A DNA stretch of 64,000 nucleotides from Pristionchus mayeri (Eukaryota; Nematoda; Chromadorea; Rhabditida; Neodiplogasteridae), in NCBI GenBank assembly GCA_036245805.1, contig BTRK01000006.1, forward strand, positions 21,484,365 to 21,548,364, read 5' to 3'. Position 1 is the stretch's first letter; each line of letters begins with the position of its first letter. The notes beneath the pieces are model-generated. The model worked only from the letters and a program-made list of their open reading frames with translations. It was not told the DNA's origin and did not search any database. This document shows positions 62,585-64,000 of the stretch, one piece after another. The position numbers and the translations under genes were made by a program.

Positions 62585-63714
62585 GAATGGGCGAGTCTCT
62601 GCTCACTTTCTCCTCAGTTGTTGTTCTTCCATTGGTCTCGCAAGGTGGTCTCCATCTTGCTACAATACTTCCACACTATTCAATGCCGACGATGATGGAC
62701 TTTCTCTTCGAAGAAATGAGGTTTGCTCATAGTCTATTCTTCAAATATATCTTGTGTAAAATCATGAGATTAAATAAAATATTCCTTCTTATTCCTGAAT
62801 TTCAGCGTGGAAGAGCAGCTGAGAAGATACAGCCAATCACTCGAAGAGGAAAGAAAGGAGAAACGAGAGCAAATAAGCAGAGACATCGAGGTTGGCTACC
62901 TAATTTGATCATGGATATACTTAAAATAGACTACGTTCTATTATGAAAAATTTGAATTTTTGGGGCCCACTTATTAGCTTTTTATGCCAAAATTCGGCAA
63001 CAAAACTTTAACAAATGGTCGAAAACAAAATCGTTCTTGAGGTCGCGAAGAGGAAGAAGAGGGAGGAGCAGCAGACTGAGCTGCACTCTTTCATTGTGAA
63101 GCAGAGAAAGGAAATGATGCAACTCATCCTCAAACATCGAGAACAACAGGAATGGGCGAGTCTCTGCTCACTTTCTCCTCAGTTGTTGTTCTTCCATTGG
63201 TCTCGCAAGGTGGTCTCCATCTTGCTACAATACTTCCACACTATTCAATGCCGACGATGATGGACTTTCTCTTCGAAGAAATGAGGTTTGCTCATAGTCT
63301 ATTCTTCAAATATATCTTGTGTAAAATCATGAGATTAAATAAAATATTCCTTCTTATTCCTGAATTTCAGCGTGGAAGAGCAGCTGAGAAGATACAGCCA
63401 ATCACTCGAAGAGGAAAGAAAGGAGAAACGAGAGCAAATAAGCAGAGACATCGAGGTTGGCTACCTAATTTGATCATGGATATACTTAAAATAGACTACG
63501 TTCTATTATGAAAAATTTGAATTTTTGGGGCCCACTTATTAGCTTTTTATGCCAAAATTCGGCAACAAAACTTTAACAAATGGTCGAAAACAAAATCGTT
63601 CTTGAGGTCGCGAAGAGGAAGAAGAGGGAGGAGCAGCAGACTGAGCTGCACTCTTTCATTGTGAAGCAGAGAAAGGAAATGATGCAACTCATCCTCAAAC
63701 ATCGAGAACAACAG
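62585..63714 (+). repeat. 565-bp direct tandem duplication
   Basis: Bases 62585-63149 and 63150-63714 appear identical, with a junction at CAACAG-GAATGG. The unit spans the 5' flank and the first three exons of a coiled-coil gene. The left copy lacks the donor after exon 3, so only the right copy can splice onward. Confidence 0.9.
62683..63149 (+). pseudogene. Left, truncated copy of the coiled-coil gene's first exons
   Basis: Exon equivalents 62683-62720, 62806-62890 and 63042-63149 are the same as in the right copy, but exon 3 runs into duplicated flank sequence instead of a GT donor. A transcript started here could skip into the right copy, so the duplicate may act as an alternative promoter rather than a dead gene. 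Confidence 0.6.
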
Positions 63715-63956
63715 GCGGTTCGTCATTCATAGACATGGTAGAGCGTGGACGTATTGTTACGACGATCGAGTGAAGAGTATACACACCATAATGACTGCAT
63801 GGCAAGCTGAAAATGTGTGCGAGTAATATCAAAGTGGCAATGTTAAACTAATTGCAGGAGGTTCGAATGGCACACGACTTTCAATTGTTCGAGTACGGAA
63901 GGAATCTCAAATTGGGAAATGAGAAGTTGAGAGAACAACTCTTCAGAAAGATGGAG
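63248..63956 (+). CDS. Coiled-coil protein, N-terminal part (runs off window)
   Basis: Four exons in phase: 63248-63285, 63371-63455, 63607-63717, 63858-63956, for 111 residues, with a GTAGAT donor after the last. The sequence begins MPTMMDFLFEEM and continues as charged helix (EEQLRRYSQSLEEERKEKRE, KRKKREEQQTELHSF, KQRKEMMQLILKHREQQ, NEKLREQLFRKME), consistent with a long coiled coil. I do not recognise the family. The exon 3 acceptor is CTTGAG, a type also seen in other genes of this window. It is on the same strand as the SET gene, about 1 kb behind its stop. Confidence 0.65.
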
Positions 63957-64000
63957 GTAGATAGTGTCTACCATTTGATTATCAGTAATAAATAAAATGA

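Noticed and set aside
1..64000. CRISPR arrays, bacterial operons, ribosomal RNA genes
   Set aside because: The window is split-gene eukaryotic DNA; no spaced identical repeats, Shine-Dalgarno operons or rRNA sequence were seen.

Overview
This is a metazoan nuclear window, most likely from a free-living nematode. Genes are split into many small exons with short introns and compact spacing. Most start codons sit just behind an acceptor-like AG, as expected for trans-splicing or an upstream 5' UTR intron. Every recognisable gene family is animal. The TACGGTAG-type intron motif and the mariner load make me think of a diplogastrid such as Pristionchus, but that is an inference.

Layout. 1-1677 (+): 3' part of a coiled-coil protein with a C-terminal membrane anchor. 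2176-4514 (+): LAMTOR1-like Ragulator subunit. 5315-7602 (-): HSPBAP1-like JmjC protein. 7795-8219 (-): short HYLS-1-like centriolar protein. 10091-46418 (+): a 51-exon ALS2/alsin homologue of about 1551 residues with the order RCC1-like, DH, PH, MORN, VPS9. It dominates the window. Its introns hold two complete host genes: a secreted Cys-rich protein on the minus strand (20307-22302) and an RBFOX-type RNA-binding protein on the plus strand (33234-34745). They also hold mariners, a MITE, several long foldback elements and a 5'-truncated RTE-like retroelement. After alsin come a one-RRM protein (47847-48391, +), a RING-H2/coiled-coil protein (48642-51683, -) with a 1.8 kb foldback element in an intron, a pre-SET/SET/post-SET protein (56941-62238, +) whose NHSC motif is degenerate, and a coiled-coil gene running off the right edge behind a 565-bp tandem duplication.

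Gene models were built by hand from splice sites and reading phase. For alsin, LAMTOR1, HSPBAP1-like, the nested secreted gene and the RING gene the phases close over all exons.

Functional themes: endolysosomal and Rab GTPase signalling (alsin, LAMTOR1), centriole/cilium (HYLS-1) and RNA or chromatin regulation (RBFOX, RRM, SET). I see no sign that these form one operon or pathway. The most unusual feature is the density of long inverted repeats. About ten foldbacks occur, and four of them share TA-flanked TCACGC-type termini, which suggests one non-autonomous transposon family. One copy has been invaded by two mariner-type elements.
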